From Natronoarchaeum rubrum (lineage in GTDB: Archaea; Halobacteriota; Halobacteria; Halobacteriales; Natronoarchaeaceae), in assembly GCF_024494695.1 (NCBI RefSeq), contig NZ_JANHDP010000001.1, positions 558,001 through 622,000 of the forward strand: a stretch of 64,000 nucleotides of DNA, given 5' to 3'. The translations under genes and the position numbers were made by a program. The notes beneath the pieces are model-generated. The model did not search any database, was not told the DNA's origin, and worked only from the letters and a program-made list of their open reading frames with translations. Of this stretch, positions 35,691-44,385 are shown piece after piece; position 1 is the stretch's first letter; every line of letters starts with the position of its first letter.

Positions 35691-36121
35691 AGTCCCTCCC
35701 ACATGTCGGTAAAGCGGTCGGCGAGATCGCCGGTCGGTCGCTCGTCGATCGTCACCTCGAATCCCTCGTCAGTGAGACGAACCGTGAGCTCGTCCAGCCG
35801 CGCCTCGTACGTGCTGTGGTGGTTCCCGTCGGGCTGTGCCACGCGGCGTTCAGCGAGCAGCCCGCAGTCGACCAGCCGCTCCGTCCGCCGGTACACCGTG
35901 GCGATGGAGATGTCGCACGCGTTGCTGATCTCCTTTGCAGACAGTGCAGCGTCGCGCGTCTGTCGAAGGATCGCTTCGGCGTACTCGTCGTCGAGCAAGG
36001 CGAGTACTTCGTCCGGGTCCGGATCGTCAGTCACGTCGAACCACCTCCGCCGAGAAGTCGACGACAGTCTCTCGGGGCGGAACAGCCGCTGTGTCGTGGT
36101 GTGGTGGCGTGTCTGTTTCAT
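35687..36121 (-). CDS. ArsR-like winged-helix regulator, second copy of the HTH/membrane module
   Basis: 144 residues from ATG 36121. Core motifs VLALLDDEYAEAILRQTRD, LSAKEISNACDISIATVYRRTERL and NHHSTYEARLDEL parallel the first copy (ISxATVYRR against PLSTIYRK), and the C-terminus DRFTDMWEGL parallels ERLADMWSEV. A GTG at 36034 would remove 29 poorly conserved residues and cannot be excluded. The gene follows a small membrane-protein gene by 36 nt and may be co-transcribed with it. It probably regulates the module; the ligand is unknown. Confidence 0.82.
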   Translation of the reverse strand: MKQTRHHTTTQRLFRPERLSSTSRRRWFDVTDDPDPDEVLALLDDEYAEAILRQTRDAALSAKEISNACDISIATVYRRTERLVDCGLLAERRVAQPDGNHHSTYEARLDELTVRLTDEGFEVTIDERPTGDLADRFTDMWEGL

Positions 36122-36157
36122 TCCGGAAACTGATCATCCATCACTGCCCGTTTGCTC

Positions 36158-36547
36158 TCAGGCATTCTGTCGAGCACGCATAAACAGTGCGGCGACGACG
36201 TACTGGATCGTCACAGTCACGACGAACGCGATTCCCGGCGCGTACGCGCCCGCATCGAGCGAGAGCTGATAGATCCCGACGAAAAGCCCCGTCGTGACGA
36301 GTGCAGCCGAGATCGTCCAGACGGCTGCTGCGGCGCCGGCGTACTCCTCGGGCCAGAACTGTTCGTACGCATACGGAACGAACACTGCGATAGCGAGCGC
36401 GAGCAACAGTCCTCCCGTCGCCGAATCACCGATCCGGGCGAACGCGAACAGTGCGATCAGCGCGGCGAGCGTGGCGCTCGCGCTGACCGAGAAATTATCC
36501 GTCAGGTCTCGCTGGAGCCGATCCCTCAGTGGTGGGTTGTCGGACAT
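36158..36547 (-). CDS. four-helix membrane protein
   Basis: 129 residues from ATG 36547. After a polar start MSDNPPLRDRLQRDLTDN come four membrane spans (about residues 22-42, 48-64, 72-92 and 100-122), ending FMRARQNA. No known motif. It is divergent from the LOV kinase, with a 23-bp perfect palindrome in the shared 173-nt region, and is followed by the HTH/membrane pair on the same strand. A TATA-like CCTTATC lies near 36568-36575. Confidence 0.68.
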   Translation of the reverse strand: MSDNPPLRDRLQRDLTDNFSVSASATLAALIALFAFARIGDSATGGLLLALAIAVFVPYAYEQFWPEEYAGAAAAVWTISAALVTTGLFVGIYQLSLDAGAYAPGIAFVVTVTIQYVVAALFMRARQNA

Positions 36548-36585
36548 ACGAACACGTACTGGCGCTATTGATAAGGTGATTACTC

Positions 36586-36608
36586 GGATTTGCTGGTCCA
36601 GCAAATCC
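36586..36608. promoter_or_regulatory. 23-bp perfect palindrome, candidate operator
   Basis: GGATTTGCTGG (36586-36596), one T, then the exact complement CCAGCAAATCC (36598-36608). It lies between the divergent membrane gene (start 36547, TATA near 36571) and the LOV kinase (TATA-like CTTATTTATG at 36643-36652, start 36721). The position just upstream of both promoters suits a dimeric regulator. Confidence 0.7.
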
Positions 36609-36720
36609 CGGGGGTACACTGCGGACAGTGCGAGCAAGCGCTCTTATTTATGTGTCTCCGATCCTAACCTGTCCCTATCACGACAGCCGATCGCGATCAG
36701 ATCCGGCTGCGATAGAAACC

Positions 36721-38691
36721 ATGCGACAGGACGACGTAGGCAATCGCAGCACGTATCGAGAGCGAGTGTACGCGACGTTCGCCGATCCGGAGCTGGAAGT
36801 CGATCAGAAACTCGAGTCGATGCTCGTTGCCGGCCGGGAATATCTCGGCGTCGGGCTCGGATTCGTGACGAGGATCGAGAACGGAGCGCAGCTCATCGAA
36901 CACGTCGTCGGCGATCACGAGACGATCCGTCGCGGAGAGACGTGCCCGCTCGATCAGGCGTACTGTCGCCGGACGGTCGAACTCGACTCGCCGATGAGCG
37001 TGCAGAACGCCGAGAACTCCGAGCAGATATCGGCGGCGGCCTACGACACGTTTCGGCTGGGGTCCTACGTCGGCTGCCCGCTGATGGTCGACGGCGAGGT
37101 GTTCGGAACGGTTTGTTTCGCCGACGAAGCGACCCGCCAATCGCCGTTCTCGGAGGCGGAGCTGCTGTTCGTCGAGCTGGTGGCGCGCCTGGCCGGCCAG
37201 GCGCTCGAACGCCAGTCCTACGAGCGGCAGCTACAGCGTCGCACCGAACGCCTGCGAGCGGAGAAACGTCGCTTCGAGGGGATCGCCGAGAACAGCTTCG
37301 ACGTGCTCTATCGGATCTCGCCCGACATGCGGTTCACCTACATCTCGCCCTCGGTCGAGCGCGTGCTGGGGATCGCTCCGGACGAGATCCTCGGAACGTC
37401 GTTCACGACGTACATCGACGATTCGTCCGGTGAGGACGCGTCGGACGCCTTCGAGGGATTGCTGGACGGTGACCCGGTCGAGAATCTCGAACTCGACTTT
37501 CTGGACGCCGACGGGGCGACCGTGACGCTGGAAGTCAACGCGACGATCGTCGAGACCCACGACGGAACCAGACGGATCCAGGGCGTCGCGCGGGACATCT
37601 CCACGCGCAAGCGACAGGAGGCCGAGCTTCGGGTCAAGGATCGGGCGATCGCAAACACGGACGTGGGGATCACGTTGGCGGACGCCACGGCGCCGGACAA
37701 CCCGGTAGTCTACGTGAACGCAGCGTTCGAGGAACTGACGGGCTACTCGGAAGAAGAGTTCCTCGGCGAGAACTGTCGCAAGCTGCAGGGTCCGGCCACG
37801 GATTCCGACGCCGTCGATCGGCTTCGGGAAGCGATAGAAGCACGGGAGCCGGTTTCGGTAGAGATTCTCAACTACCGGGCCGACGACGTCCCGTTCTGGA
37901 ACCGAGTGACCGTCAGTCCCGTCGAAGAGGACGGCGGGCGCGTCACTCACTTCGTCGGATTCCAGGAGGACGTCACCCAGCGCAAGCGGACCGACCAGCT
38001 GTTCGAACTGCTAAACCGCGTCCTGCGACACAACCTGCGCAACGAGATGAACGTGCTGCAGGGGCGCGTCGAGATGCTGGATACGGCGGCGGAGGTGGAT
38101 CATGACGTCGTCGATCAGATCCGCGCCGCCTCGTCGTCGCTCGTCGAGTTGAGCGAACGAGTGCGAACCCTGGAGCAGTACGCCCGACAGCCCAGGGAGC
38201 CCGAACGAATCGATCCGACGCAGTTGCTCGCCAGAATCGCCGGCGAGCTGCGCGACGAGCATCCGGACGCCGACATCGACGTGCGGGTGGCGACCGACCG
38301 ATCGATCTGCACCGGCGTCGAGATCGAGGCCGCGGTGACGGAACTGATCGCGAACGCGATCGCACACGACCCGTCGACCGGGACGCGGGTGACGGTCGCC
38401 GCCTCGGACCGGAGCGACGAGATCGAACTCACGGTCGTCGACGACGGCCCGGGGATCCCGGGCGTCGAAGCGTCAGTCGTCGAAGCGGGCCGAGAGACAT
38501 CGGTCGAACACGGGGACGGCCTCGGGCTCTGGTTCGTCAACTGGATCGTGACGCGGTACGGCGGCTCGTTCCAGATCCGCCCGCGCGAGGCGGCCGACGG
38601 CGGAACGGTCGCGACGCTCCGCTTGCCGACGATCGACGACGAGACGCCGGTCGCGGAAGCGTCGCGTCGGCCGACGGTGCTGTTTCAGTAA
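36721..38691 (+). CDS. GAF-PAS-LOV sensor histidine kinase (candidate blue-light sensor)
   Basis: 656 residues from ATG 36721. Residues 20-160 form a GAF domain (CPLDQAYCRRTVE, GSYVGCPLMVDGEVFG); 180-295 a PAS domain; 300-420 a LOV domain with GENCRKLQGP. Cys352 is the adduct-forming cysteine, and Asn384, Asn394 and Gln415 lie at the same spacing (32, 42 and 63 residues after the Cys) as the FMN contacts of plant LOV2. His437 in NRVLRHNLRNEMN is the phosphoacceptor, followed by ATPase motifs ELIANAIAHD, VDDGPGIPG and HGDGLGLWFV. No membrane helices: cytoplasmic. A HalX response-regulator gene follows 114 nt downstream. Confidence 0.93.
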   Translation: MRQDDVGNRSTYRERVYATFADPELEVDQKLESMLVAGREYLGVGLGFVTRIENGAQLIEHVVGDHETIRRGETCPLDQAYCRRTVELDSPMSVQNAENSEQISAAAYDTFRLGSYVGCPLMVDGEVFGTVCFADEATRQSPFSEAELLFVELVARLAGQALERQSYERQLQRRTERLRAEKRRFEGIAENSFDVLYRISPDMRFTYISPSVERVLGIAPDEILGTSFTTYIDDSSGEDASDAFEGLLDGDPVENLELDFLDADGATVTLEVNATIVETHDGTRRIQGVARDISTRKRQEAELRVKDRAIANTDVGITLADATAPDNPVVYVNAAFEELTGYSEEEFLGENCRKLQGPATDSDAVDRLREAIEAREPVSVEILNYRADDVPFWNRVTVSPVEEDGGRVTHFVGFQEDVTQRKRTDQLFELLNRVLRHNLRNEMNVLQGRVEMLDTAAEVDHDVVDQIRAASSSLVELSERVRTLEQYARQPREPERIDPTQLLARIAGELRDEHPDADIDVRVATDRSICTGVEIEAAVTELIANAIAHDPSTGTRVTVAASDRSDEIELTVVDDGPGIPGVEASVVEAGRETSVEHGDGLGLWFVNWIVTRYGGSFQIRPREAADGGTVATLRLPTIDDETPVAEASRRPTVLFQ

Positions 38692-38773
38692 CTGTCCACT
38701 CCTCTGGCGGCGCTCGGCGCAGCGGCCAGAGCCACAGTGTCGCCGGCAATGACGCGACTGACGCGGTGCGAAA

Positions 38774-38781
38774 CTATTTTA
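38774..38781 (+). promoter_or_regulatory. TATA-like box of the HalX response-regulator gene
   Basis: CTATTTTA is centred 28 nt before ATG 38806, predicting a leaderless mRNA and excluding the upstream in-frame ATGs (38737 and 38785). The regulator can thus be expressed independently of the kinase. Confidence 0.5.
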
Positions 38782-38805
38782 CGGATGTCACGAAACCCCC
38801 GTGTG

Positions 38806-39378
38806 ATGGACGATCACGTAGGTCCCGAGGCCACGATCCTCGTCGTCGACGACGAGGAGCGAGTGACGGACCTGTACGCGACCTATCTCGAAGACCTCTA
38901 TTCGGTCCAACGCGCCTACGGAGGGGAGGAAGCGCTGGAGACACTGGACGACGATGTCGACGTCGTGTTGCTCGACCGCCGGATGCCCGCGCTGGCGGGC
39001 GACGAGGTGCTCAAGCGGCTCCGCGAGGAGGGGTACGACTGCCGGGTCGTGATGGTGACCGCGATCGAGCCCGACTTCGACATCGTCGACATGCAGTTCG
39101 ACGAGTACCTCGTCAAGCCCGCCACCGAAGAAGACGTGAAGGACGCCGTGGAGACGCAGCTGTTGCTCGACTCCTACGACACGCGCCTCGACGAGTACTT
39201 CCGGCTCAAGGCGAAGCTCTCGACGCTCGAAGACCAGAAGCCCTACCACGAACTGGAAGCCGACGACCGGTACGAGGAGCTGACGGTGCTGGCCGAGTCG
39301 CTCCGCGAGGATCTCGAACGGATGTTGCGCGAGTACGACGAACTCGACTTTTCGGCGAGCGAGTTCGAGGACGCCTGA
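38806..39378 (+). CDS. HalX-domain response regulator
   Basis: 190 residues from ATG 38806. Receiver residues are the acidic pair in ILVVDDEERV, phosphoacceptor Asp57 in VVLLDRRMP, Thr in VMVTAIEP and Lys in YLVKPAT. The C-terminal 70 residues (LLDSYDTRLDEYFRLKAKLSTLE and EDLERMLREYDELDF) are the HalX domain, a helical output found only in haloarchaea with no known DNA-binding motif. Being the next gene after the LOV kinase, it is the probable phosphorylation partner. The output of the pathway is unknown. Confidence 0.9.
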   Translation: MDDHVGPEATILVVDDEERVTDLYATYLEDLYSVQRAYGGEEALETLDDDVDVVLLDRRMPALAGDEVLKRLREEGYDCRVVMVTAIEPDFDIVDMQFDEYLVKPATEEDVKDAVETQLLLDSYDTRLDEYFRLKAKLSTLEDQKPYHELEADDRYEELTVLAESLREDLERMLREYDELDFSASEFEDA

Positions 39379-39409
39379 CCGGTTGCCGGCCGGCGGCGTC
39401 GCGACGCCG

Positions 39410-40447
39410 TCACCACTCGGTGTCGAGTGCGAGCGCCCGCTCCAGCAGCGCGTCGTCGAAGCGTTCGTCGGTCTGGCGCGGACGCGTTTCGTGGATCCGC
39501 CGGACGGTCTCGACGGTGTTGGCGAAGTTCTTGAACGTCGCCTCGTCGATCATCTGCCCGTCGACCGAGACCGCGCCGGTGCCCTCGGACTTGGCGTCCT
39601 GAAACGCCTCGATTCGCTCGACGTCGCGGCGCAGTTCCTCGGGGCGGGGCATGTGGATGCGGTTGGCTTGCTCGGTCTGGTTGGGGTGAAGCGACCAACT
39701 TCCGTCGAGCCCGACCGCGGCTTCGCGCTCGACCTGATCGGCGTAGGCGTCGCCATTGTAAAATGTCACGCCGGCGCGCTCCTCGAACAGCTGGTCGAAG
39801 GGACCGCCGACCGCGACGAGATCGGCCGCGCTGGCCTCGTTCGAGAGTCGTTCGAGCAGCGCGGGCCAGGTCGGGCGCGAGCCGTCGAACTCCCGCCCAC
39901 CCAATTCCGCGGTGTAGTCGACCGGCCCGAACACGAGCCCGGAGAGGCGGTCGTCCTCGCCGAGGCGGGCGATCTCGGGGAGATCGGAGACGGCGCGCGC
40001 CGACTCGACGATGACCGAGAGCCCGATCGATCCCTCGTCGACGCCGTAGGTTCGCTCGAACTCGTCGACGGCGTCGAGCGCACGTCGCACGTCTTCGACG
40101 CGGCCGACCTTCGGGACGACGACGCCGTCGATCTCGGCGCCGACCTCGCGGACGAGCGTCTCGATCTCCTCGCGCCCGCGGTCCCGAGCGCGCTCGCTGT
40201 CGTACCCCCACTGGACGCGCGGCCAGAGCTCGCCGGCGAAGTCGTCGGCGTACTCCGGAAGGAGGTCGACCGTGTTCTCCAGCGCGGCGTCTTTCATCTC
40301 CGGGGCCGTGCCGTCTTCGAGGTCGGGCACGAGCCAGTCGGGCAGTGCGAACCCTTCGGCAGTCAGGCCCGAGCGGAGATACTTCGCCGAGTCCTCGCGG
40401 GGGACGGCGGCCGGTGCGGTCTGGAACGTGCGGCAGAGTCGTGGCAT
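39410..40447 (-). CDS. citE1: beta-methylmalyl-CoA / malyl-CoA lyase (CitE-like)
   Basis: 345 residues from the HpcH/HpaI/CitE family. Features include FALPDWLVPDLEDGTAPEMK, PRVQWGYDSERARDRG, DGVVVPKVGRVEDV, VIVESARAVSDLPEI, and FGPVDYTAELGG, typical of archaeal malyl-CoA lyases. In the methylaspartate cycle it cleaves beta-methylmalyl-CoA to glyoxylate and propionyl-CoA and can also condense acetyl-CoA with glyoxylate. It is the last gene of the minus-strand cluster, 40 nt after mch. The choice of substrate rests on the cluster context. Confidence 0.9.
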   Translation of the reverse strand: MPRLCRTFQTAPAAVPREDSAKYLRSGLTAEGFALPDWLVPDLEDGTAPEMKDAALENTVDLLPEYADDFAGELWPRVQWGYDSERARDRGREEIETLVREVGAEIDGVVVPKVGRVEDVRRALDAVDEFERTYGVDEGSIGLSVIVESARAVSDLPEIARLGEDDRLSGLVFGPVDYTAELGGREFDGSRPTWPALLERLSNEASAADLVAVGGPFDQLFEERAGVTFYNGDAYADQVEREAAVGLDGSWSLHPNQTEQANRIHMPRPEELRRDVERIEAFQDAKSEGTGAVSVDGQMIDEATFKNFANTVETVRRIHETRPRQTDERFDDALLERALALDTEW

Positions 40448-40487
40448 GGTGGATGTCGTGGTGTCGGTTGTGGTCGTCGTAGCTCGG

Positions 40488-41621
40488 TCAGTCTCGCGTC
40501 TCGATCAGCGCGGTTCTCGTGCCCGAGTAAACGGGCTCCTCGTCCTGGTTGAACGCGACGTGCTGGAAGCGAACTTCACCGGCGGCGCCAGTCGCATCGA
40601 CGCCGGACGGCAGCTCGACCGTCGGCGTCTCGCTGGCGCCCAGCACGCGCGTGAACCCGTAGATCGTGTCGCCGGCGATCACGAAGTCGTGGAAGCGCTC
40701 GTCGTCGTACCCCACCTCTCGGTACGTGCGTTCGTCCGAGCGAGCGTGACCCAACGCGATCGACCGGGTCACGTCGCCGTAGACGACCGGCTCGCCCGAC
40801 GGCGAGTCGGCCATCGTCGCGGCGTCGTGGTGTTGCTTGGCGGTGTTGAGCGTCGACAGCGGGAGGCCGGCGAGCAGCGCGTCGTCGATCGTCCGCCCGC
40901 GCTCGTGGCGGTACGCCACCGCGGCGTCCCGTCCGTCGGCGTCGTCGAGCGCGGCGCGGAAATCCTCGAAATGCTGGCCGTCGGGCGTCAGAAGTGTGTC
41001 GGGGAGCCCCAGTTCGGGGTCGGCATCAGTCCGCTCTCCGGTCGTTTGCCCGCCGTCGGTTCCGGCCGTCTGCCCGCCGTCGGTTTCGAGTGGTTCGCGA
41101 CGCGGGATCATGTTCGTCCGGCGGTAGGAGACGAGCGCGTCGCCCGTCTCGGCGTCCCGGCCGGTCGTCTCCCAGGTGACGATGCCGTACTCGGGCCGGG
41201 AGCCCGACGCGCGCGTCTCGATCACCGTCGAGTCGACCCGGAGTTCGGTCCCCGGATAGACTGCGTCGGCTCGGTAGCGCACGTCGGTGCGCCCGAGGAA
41301 GTAGCCGCCCTTCTCGCTGAGGTCCTCGACGCTCGGGCCCATCGTGGCCGCCAGCAGGTAGTCGGGGTGGATCGGCGGCTCGTCGTACCCCCACTCGGCG
41401 GCGGCGTCGGTCCGCCAGAACGCCGGATCGTGGTTGAGCGTCTGGCTCATCCAGCGCTCGTTGCCGGCCCGCGAGAGCCGGATGCCGGGGTCGTGCTCGA
41501 TGCGGTCGCCTTCGGCGAACGCCTCGAAGTAGGTGCCCTTCTCGCGCGTCTCGGCCCGGTCGAGGGCCGCGCGGAACGTCTCGGGATCGGTCCAGTCTGT
41601 CGGATCAGTGTCGTCTGTCAT
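40488..41621 (-). CDS. mch: mesaconyl-CoA hydratase (MaoC-like)
   Basis: 377 residues from ATG 41621, with two hot-dog (MaoC-like) domains. The first contains SRAGNERWMSQTLNHD, PIHPDYLLAATMGPSVEDLS and GRTDVRYRADAVYPGTELR; the second, after a Gly/Thr/Asp linker near residue 180, contains VVYGDVTRSIALGHARSDERT. It hydrates mesaconyl-CoA to beta-methylmalyl-CoA. It starts 17 nt after mal and precedes the lyase, so substrate and product enzymes flank it. Confidence 0.9.
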   Translation of the reverse strand: MTDDTDPTDWTDPETFRAALDRAETREKGTYFEAFAEGDRIEHDPGIRLSRAGNERWMSQTLNHDPAFWRTDAAAEWGYDEPPIHPDYLLAATMGPSVEDLSEKGGYFLGRTDVRYRADAVYPGTELRVDSTVIETRASGSRPEYGIVTWETTGRDAETGDALVSYRRTNMIPRREPLETDGGQTAGTDGGQTTGERTDADPELGLPDTLLTPDGQHFEDFRAALDDADGRDAAVAYRHERGRTIDDALLAGLPLSTLNTAKQHHDAATMADSPSGEPVVYGDVTRSIALGHARSDERTYREVGYDDERFHDFVIAGDTIYGFTRVLGASETPTVELPSGVDATGAAGEVRFQHVAFNQDEEPVYSGTRTALIETRD

Positions 41622-41638
41622 CGGTGTCGAACTCTCGG

Positions 41639-42946
41639 TCAGTCGTCGGCCGCGGCGGTTCGCGCGCCGTCGGCGTCGCGCCGGGCCAGCGTCCGGCGCA
41701 TCTCGTTTTCGACGATCATGTACCCCTCGTCGAACCCCATTCCGGGCTTGGCGAGCACCTGCGCGGCGTCGGTCGCCAGCGCGACGTGGGCGCAAGCCCG
41801 CGCGGAGACGTCCGTCTCGTTGCAGGTGCCCCCGAGATAGGCTCGGGTGTCGGTGCCCTCGCAGTACCGAACCGCCTCGGCGCTGCGCTGGATCCCGCCC
41901 AGATCCGGCGTCTTGACCTGGACGAGGTCGGCCGCGCCGGCGTCGACGAACGCCCGGACATCGTCGAAGGTGTTGCACCACTCGTCAGCGACGATGTCGA
42001 CGCCGACGCCGGCGTCCGCGAGGCCGTCGCGCAGTTCGGCCATCGCGCGGATCTGTTCTCCCCTGTGGCCCTCGTCCATCGGCCCCTCGATCTGGAGGGG
42101 GTAGGGAGCGGCGGCCGCCCGCAGGGAGTCGAAGTAGTCGGCGACCTCGTCGCGGTCGTACGGCGGGCCGAACACGTCGCCGAGCACGCCGTACACGTCG
42201 ACGTGGAACCGGGGCGCGTACGAGCCAGATCCGAGTTCGGCCGTCCGGTCGGCGAGCCACGCGAGGTACTCGCGCAGGCCCTCACCGTCCGCGCCGACCT
42301 TCTCGACGCTATTGAACAGGCCGTGGGGGAGCACCGGGACGCCCTTGACGAGCATCTTCTCGGCGTTCGTCCGGCGGTCGTCACCGGACTGGCCGAACAC
42401 GGGGACCGGTTCGGTCGCTGGATCGGTCCCGAGCGCGTCGGCCAGCACGTCGGTTCGGGTCGTTCCGCGCGCCGACGCCGCGGCGTCGCACAGCGCCTGC
42501 GAGACGCCGTAACGCACCGCGGTGTGGAGTTTTCCACTGTCGGCGCCGGGGTCGCCGCTGCTCCCGGAGCGACCCGAGGCGGGCGATAGCGACTCGATCG
42601 TGGCGGCGTTGTCGGCGAACGCGTCGGCGTCGCGCCCGACCAGTTCGGGACCGACGACGTCCTCGACGACCGGCCGGTATTCGGCGGCGCGAAACAGCGG
42701 ATCGCGGCCGCCCGCGCCCGAATACTGGACCGCGGCGCAGTCGCCGGTCGCGACGGTGCCGTCCGCGAGTTCGAGTTCGACCGTCAGCGCCTCGCCGGCC
42801 TCGCGGACGGCGTCGAAGCCGGGCGTGACGGGGTCGCCGCGGTAGTCGAAGCCGTCGCGCTCGGCGCCGGCTTTGATCGCGCGCTGGTCGTCGAAGAAAA
42901 AGCCCGAGACGGTCGGAATCGCCCGGACGGCGCGGATCTCCGCCAT
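41639..42946 (-). CDS. mal: methylaspartate ammonia-lyase
   Basis: 435 residues of the enolase superfamily. N-terminal capping domain (IRAVRAIPTVSGFFFDDQ) and barrel motifs include FHVDVYGVLGD, LQIEGPMDEGHRGEQI, VDIVADEWCNT (Asp and Glu metal ligands) and DLVQVKTPDLGGI with the catalytic Lys. It eliminates ammonia from L-threo-3-methylaspartate to give mesaconate. The start is one base after the glmE stop, indicating co-translation with the enzyme that makes its substrate. Confidence 0.95.
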   Translation of the reverse strand: MAEIRAVRAIPTVSGFFFDDQRAIKAGAERDGFDYRGDPVTPGFDAVREAGEALTVELELADGTVATGDCAAVQYSGAGGRDPLFRAAEYRPVVEDVVGPELVGRDADAFADNAATIESLSPASGRSGSSGDPGADSGKLHTAVRYGVSQALCDAAASARGTTRTDVLADALGTDPATEPVPVFGQSGDDRRTNAEKMLVKGVPVLPHGLFNSVEKVGADGEGLREYLAWLADRTAELGSGSYAPRFHVDVYGVLGDVFGPPYDRDEVADYFDSLRAAAAPYPLQIEGPMDEGHRGEQIRAMAELRDGLADAGVGVDIVADEWCNTFDDVRAFVDAGAADLVQVKTPDLGGIQRSAEAVRYCEGTDTRAYLGGTCNETDVSARACAHVALATDAAQVLAKPGMGFDEGYMIVENEMRRTLARRDADGARTAAADD

Positions 42947-42947
42947 C

Positions 42948-44381
42948 TCAGTCGTCCCCCTGCGGTCGGCCGATCAGTTTGCCGTCGCTGATCGCGTCGA
43001 CGTCGTCGGCGACCATTCTAAATGTCTGGTCGCGCCCCTCCGTGCTCGCCCGGGAGTCCAGCCGGTTCCCGTGGATCTCCTTGACGTCGTCGGACAGCGC
43101 GAGGTCGGCGAACTCGAAGATCCTGATGCGGCCGTCGTCGTCGCGGGCCGGCAGCACGTCGCCCTTCGCGCTGTCGCTCGGCGCGAACGGAACGTCCAGT
43201 GCGCCCGAGTCGAACGCCGCGAGGGTGCCCTGCGCGACGTCGCCGTCTCCCTGCGCGAGCACTTCTTCGATCAGTTCGCGGCTGGCCTTCTGGATCAGGT
43301 TCAGCTCGCGGTCGACGCCGACGAGTTGGACGTTCTGCTCGATCACCATGTCGACGAGCTGGCGGGTCGTCCGCAGCCCGGCCGCGTTCGCCTCCTTGGT
43401 CGGGACGCCCTGGAACTCCTGGGGCGACTTGGTGATGACCTTGTCCGGCTGGGCGACGGCGGCGGTCATTCCGCCGAGCCCGATGACGCCGTTCGCGCGG
43501 GCCTCGTCCGGGGGGAACCCGCCCATCCACTCGTGGAAGACGGTGGTGACCGCGACGTCGTCGCCCAGATACTCCTCGCCGAGCGAGCGCAGCGCGTGCA
43601 GCGCCGCGACGTCCTGAACGAGGTTGCCGACCTGCCCGTAGCCCAGCGTGATCGAGCGGACGCCCTGCGTGGCCGCGAGCATCCCCTCGATCACCATCAC
43701 CGCGATGGCGATGCAGGGCGGCACCAGCGTCCCGGTCAGCGGGCCGAACGGCTCGCGATTGATCCGGACGCCGCGCTCGGTGTAGGCGCCCGCGAGGCGG
43801 TCGACGTACTGCCAGTGGCGGATCGTCGCTTCGAGGTCGTGCTCCTTGGTGTAGGGGATGTTGTAGGAGATCGGCCCGCCCTCGAAGCTCTGGAACCCGC
43901 CGGCGAACGTGATCGCCGCGAGCAGCCGGGCGTCGGGGGTCCCGTGGCGGACCTCGATCGGCGCGTCGAGCGCCTCGATCAGCTCGCGACAGCCCTCGAC
44001 GCCGTGGTTGACCGCGGGGAAGCCGTTGAGCGTGTCCCCGCCGTTCTCGCGGGCGTCGTTCAGCCCTTGCTGGGCCTTCTCGTACTCGTTGTCCCGGGTG
44101 TAGGAATCGATCGTCGTGGGCAGCAGGTCGGCCTGCCCCGCGTTCTGGAGGTGTTCGAGCAACTCGATCTGCTCGTCGAGCCGCGGGACGCCGGCCCGGG
44201 GCTGCAACAGCGGCTTGTCGGCCGATTCGAGCACGTCCGCGAAGCGCTTCGAGGCCGGGAGCGACTCGTGGAACGCGATCGCTTCCTCGAAGTCGACGGC
44301 CTCGCCGGTCGGCCAGTTCCCGCGGACGTTCTCGTCGATGCGTCGCAACTGCTCGTCGGGGATGGGCTCGTCTCGCAGCAT
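42948..44381 (-). CDS. glmE: glutamate (methylaspartate) mutase epsilon subunit
   Basis: 477 residues. Typical segments are LLRDEPIPDEQLRRIDENV, PLLQPRAGVPRLDEQIELL, TIDSYTRDNEYEKA, NGFPAVNHGVEGCRELIE, VRHGTPDARLLA and FEGGPISYNIPYTK. This subunit forms the barrel that binds glutamate and, with the cobalamin-binding sigma subunit, rearranges L-glutamate into L-threo-3-methylaspartate by a radical mechanism. It follows glmS after four bases. This is the entry step of the methylaspartate cycle. Confidence 0.95.
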   Translation of the reverse strand: MLRDEPIPDEQLRRIDENVRGNWPTGEAVDFEEAIAFHESLPASKRFADVLESADKPLLQPRAGVPRLDEQIELLEHLQNAGQADLLPTTIDSYTRDNEYEKAQQGLNDARENGGDTLNGFPAVNHGVEGCRELIEALDAPIEVRHGTPDARLLAAITFAGGFQSFEGGPISYNIPYTKEHDLEATIRHWQYVDRLAGAYTERGVRINREPFGPLTGTLVPPCIAIAVMVIEGMLAATQGVRSITLGYGQVGNLVQDVAALHALRSLGEEYLGDDVAVTTVFHEWMGGFPPDEARANGVIGLGGMTAAVAQPDKVITKSPQEFQGVPTKEANAAGLRTTRQLVDMVIEQNVQLVGVDRELNLIQKASRELIEEVLAQGDGDVAQGTLAAFDSGALDVPFAPSDSAKGDVLPARDDDGRIRIFEFADLALSDDVKEIHGNRLDSRASTEGRDQTFRMVADDVDAISDGKLIGRPQGDD

Positions 44382-44385
44382 CGAG

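Noticed and set aside
35145..36269. Plus-strand 374-codon frame over the second HTH/membrane module
   Set aside because: Antisense to two coupled genes with recognisable domains; composition not protein-like.
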